A stretch of DNA of 6,720 nt from NCBI GenBank assembly GCA_025057405.1, contig JANWXV010000036.1, positions 1 to 6,720 on the forward strand, read 5' to 3'. Positions 5,144 to 6,720 of the stretch are shown one piece after another. The stretch is from Candidatus Bipolaricaulota bacterium. Its GTDB lineage: Bacteria; Bipolaricaulota; Bipolaricaulia; RBG-16-55-9; DRXL01. Numbering within the stretch: the stretch's first letter is position 1; every line of letters begins with the position of its first letter. A program made the translations under genes and the position numbers. The notes under the pieces were generated by a model. That model made no database searches. It was not told the origin of the DNA and saw only the letters and a list, made by a program, of their open reading frames with translations.

Positions 5144-5386
5144 CTAGAGCGGCTGTTTGCTGGCGTTCAGCACAGTAACACCCACGATCTTATTAGCTCT
5201 ATATCGCACCAGGACTCCATTCTCTAGAGTCTTGGTATCTGTAGCGCGCTGCGGCCTCTGGAAGCTGATATAGAGCACGTCGGCTTCTTCATCGTAATCT
5301 ACCCAGAATTCTTTAGCTTTGAGCTTTAACAAGCCCGGCACAACCTTGAGGATGTCTTTTATGTTGACTGTGAGGGCTTTTGCCAT
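5144..5386 (-). CDS. DUF2283-family small protein, putative antitoxin-type partner
   Basis: The 80-residue product carries the DUF2283 pattern: a VDYDEEADVLYISF strand pair at 29-42 and ENGVLVRY followed by NKIVGVTVLNAS (55-76). An N-terminal stretch rich in Lys and Leu (about 9-25) precedes it. The family has no proven biochemical activity that I know of; members are often found beside small putative toxin genes. The start is fixed at 5386 by AAGGAGG (5401-5395) 8 bases before the ATG; a longer in-frame reading to 5503 only repeats the antisense-like frame of the upstream gene. It overlaps the 3' end of that gene by 28 bases, which implies co-expression as a pair. It ends just before the promoter of the 92-residue orphan. 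Confidence 0.85.
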   Translation of the reverse strand: MAKALTVNIKDILKVVPGLLKLKAKEFWVDYDEEADVLYISFQRPQRATDTKTLENGVLVRYRANKIVGVTVLNASKQPL

Positions 5387-5682
5387 ATAACTTTCCTCCT
5401 TCGCAAAGAGGTCATTCTTTTCGTAGAATACGCCGTGATCACGAAACCATCGGTCTTGGAAGTCTCTTTGTAGACGACTATCAGATGCCGGCTCCTTCGC
5501 CACTCGCGGATTGCCAGGAGTTCATCCAGCCAGCCCTCCACAATGAGATCTGGATTCTCGATAGTGTCAAGAATCTCGTGCGCATAGCCTGCAAGGTCCT
5601 CATGATGTTCAATAATATGATACCACCGTTCTTCGGTCAAGCGTATAGGGACGCCGTTCTTCGACTCAGCTACCCCAATCAT
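5359..5682 (-). CDS. Small putative RelE/BECR-type nuclease, toxin-like partner of DUF2283
   Basis: The 107-residue protein has the layout of short barnase/EndoU/colicin/RelE-like (BECR) proteins: IRLTEERWYHIIEHHEDL (13-30), a helix with EILDTIENPDLIVEG (36-50), ELLAIRE (54-60), then core strands HLIVVYKE (66-73) and DGFVITAYSTKR (78-89), and a basic tail (LRRRK, 93-97). Candidate catalytic residues are His22, His26 or His27, Tyr71, Lys72, Thr83 and Tyr85. This assignment is from remembered pattern and gene context and is not proven. The ATG at 5682 lacks a clear ribosome site and lies 15 bases after the ccsA stop, so it may be translated by coupling to ccsA. Its last 28 bases overlap the DUF2283 gene, which by contrast has a very strong ribosome site, as expected if the antitoxin is made in excess. 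Confidence 0.72.
   Translation of the reverse strand: MIGVAESKNGVPIRLTEERWYHIIEHHEDLAGYAHEILDTIENPDLIVEGWLDELLAIREWRRSRHLIVVYKETSKTDGFVITAYSTKRMTSLRRRKVIWQKPSQST
5395..5401 (-). promoter_or_regulatory. Strong ribosome binding site of the DUF2283 gene
   Basis: AAGGAGG on the minus strand lies 8 bases before the ATG at 5386, inside the coding region of the upstream toxin-like gene. It decides the DUF2283 start and contrasts with the absent site of its partner. Confidence 0.85.
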
Positions 5683-5697
5683 GCGAATAGGCGATTG

Positions 5698-6681
5698 CTA
5701 GACAAAGCTGTGCAAGCTCGCCACAAAGTAATTGATCCCGATCCACGCATAAAGAACCGCGAGATACCCCAAGACCGAGAGCCAGCTTACTAAACCCCCG
5801 CGCCACCCCGGATCGCGATTCCCCCACGTCAAGCGCGCGTGCAGATACACAGCATAGACCAACGCCGTCACCAGCATCGCCGTCTCTTTGGGGTCCCAGC
5901 CCCAATAGCGACTCCACGCTTGCTCAGCCCAAATCCCCCCAAAGACCAAGCCCCCAATCGCGTAGAACGGAAACCCCATCGCGTTGCAGCGATAGACGAT
6001 CTCTTCTATATTTTCTAAGTACTCCCACGACACGGGCTGATGCTCTCTTCGGTGCACAAAGAGCAGCAACCAACCAAACCCCACCCCCAGCGCTACCAAC
6101 AGCGCCACCGACGCGATCATGGGGAGAGGCTGAAGCGTCGCAAAGAGCGGGATCACCCCAAAGATGATCCCACCGATGACGGCTAGCAGTGCCCCAAACA
6201 AGAGCAAGAGCTTTCTTCTCCCATAGCGACGCCACAGATAGACGAGCGTCGCGCCAAAGCCGCTGGTGAAGAACGCAATCCCGATCACCATAAAGAGCAC
6301 GTGCGTCGTCAACCAATAGCTCTGCAAGCTTGCCGGGACGCCCGTGGGGGCGCTGGGAGCAAAACTTGGCGATGCCGCGACCGAGAGCATCACAAACGCT
6401 GCACCGGTGACGAAGACCCCAACTTCTCTCAAACCGAACTTGCGCTCCACCCAGAGATAGATCAGCGAGATCAACCACGCGAAGAACGTCAGCGTCTCAT
6501 AGGTCGTCGAGAGCGGCAGAAAGAACGCTTTGACCCACTGCGAAGCGTTGCCCAGTTCAATCGCACGAAAGAGCACGCCCAGCGTAGAGAAGACGAGACT
6601 GACGATCAGAGAGCGCGTCGCCCACCGACCCCAATCGATCTTGCTCCGGCTCCACGCGGCGCCGGAGGCGACAATGCCCAA
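5698..6681 (-). CDS. ccsA: Cytochrome c biogenesis protein CcsA (ResC/CcsB type)
   Basis: CcsA is the membrane component of System II cytochrome c maturation; with ResB/Ccs1 it carries haem across the membrane and attaches it to apocytochromes. The 327-residue product has about eight membrane helices and the haem-handling WWD-like segment, here AWSRYWGWDPKET (255-267). Conserved His residues flank it: His127 (LTTHVLF), His281 (YLHARL) and His324 in the C-terminal SLHSF. The PLSTTYETLTFFAWL region (56-70) is also typical. The best start is TTG at 6681, with a GAGGGT stretch about 10 bases upstream. The frame stays open to the window edge, but the extra residues would be encoded by a low-complexity repeat, so extension is unlikely. 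No ResB or cytochrome gene is visible; they may lie beyond the right edge. The toxin-like gene follows after 15 bases. Confidence 0.93.
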   Translation of the reverse strand: MGIVASGAAWSRSKIDWGRWATRSLIVSLVFSTLGVLFRAIELGNASQWVKAFFLPLSTTYETLTFFAWLISLIYLWVERKFGLREVGVFVTGAAFVMLSVAASPSFAPSAPTGVPASLQSYWLTTHVLFMVIGIAFFTSGFGATLVYLWRRYGRRKLLLLFGALLAVIGGIIFGVIPLFATLQPLPMIASVALLVALGVGFGWLLLFVHRREHQPVSWEYLENIEEIVYRCNAMGFPFYAIGGLVFGGIWAEQAWSRYWGWDPKETAMLVTALVYAVYLHARLTWGNRDPGWRGGLVSWLSVLGYLAVLYAWIGINYFVASLHSFV

Positions 6682-6687
6682 TCTTGT

Positions 6688-6720
6688 TTCACCCTCACCC
6701 TGCCCCCTCTCCCTCTCAGG
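6688..6720. repeat. Low-complexity CCCTC-rich intergenic repeat, cut by the window edge
   Basis: The stretch CACCCTCACCCTGCCCCC followed by TCTCCCTCTCAGG resembles one arm of the CCCTCACCC/CTCTCCC palindromic repeats scattered between genes in many environmental bacterial genomes. Only one arm is in the window, so the palindrome cannot be confirmed. It lies immediately upstream of the ccsA start. Confidence 0.5.

Noticed and set aside
5387..5503. Extended start for the DUF2283 gene
   Set aside because: The added 39 residues are the off-frame reading of the upstream toxin-like gene, and the strong ribosome site points to 5386.
5380..5793. 137-residue plus-strand open frame
   Set aside because: It is antisense to the toxin-like gene and the end of ccsA and its product shows no family features.
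1..6720. CRISPR array, tRNA, rRNA gene, insertion sequence or phage genes
   Set aside because: No regular repeat-spacer pattern, cloverleaf-forming segment, transposase, integrase or structural phage gene could be found by reading.

Overview
The window is compact bacterial chromosome (average GC a little above 50 %, gene spacing of a few bases, ATG/GTG/TTG starts). It falls into two convergent blocks. The plus-strand block (1-4644) opens with the 3' end of a membrane proton/sodium-pumping pyrophosphatase gene (hppA), closed by a strong hairpin. A clear sigma-70-type promoter (TTGCCT-17-TATAAT) then leads into seven tightly packed genes: tatC, efp, an Asp23/Gls24-family gene, an AmaP-like membrane anchor, a DUF2273-like small membrane protein, nusB, and a GalE-type NAD-dependent sugar-nucleotide epimerase. 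Three junctions are 4-base stop/start overlaps and the others are gaps of 1-14 bases, so this is almost certainly one operon.

The minus-strand block (6681-4803) starts at the right edge with ccsA (a haem-handling cytochrome c biogenesis protein). Fifteen bases downstream follows a two-gene module: a small basic-tailed protein that looks like a RelE/BECR-type nuclease, overlapping by 28 bases a DUF2283 gene with a near-perfect Shine-Dalgarno. This looks like a toxin-antitoxin-type pair. Then comes a separate 92-residue orphan with its own consensus-like promoter (TTGACC-17-TATAGT).

Between the convergent blocks (4645-4802) lies a compact non-coding stretch that no protein gene explains. It has an extended -10 promoter, two hairpins, a terminator-like end, and two almost identical copies of an anti-Shine-Dalgarno motif (TCACCTCCT), one ahead of each hairpin. 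It is the best candidate here for something undescribed: a small RNA of roughly 95 nt that could pair with ribosome-binding sites.

Other oddities are an EF-P whose modification-loop tip is Gln instead of Lys/Arg, and a TatC with an enlarged, two-cysteine first periplasmic loop. The organism cannot be named from this window. A membrane pyrophosphatase, the Asp23-AmaP-DUF2273 set (best known from Firmicutes and Actinobacteria), the efp/Asp23/nusB neighbourhood and System II cytochrome c assembly together suggest a deep-branching, possibly thermophilic or anaerobic lineage such as a candidate phylum. That is a guess from gene content only.
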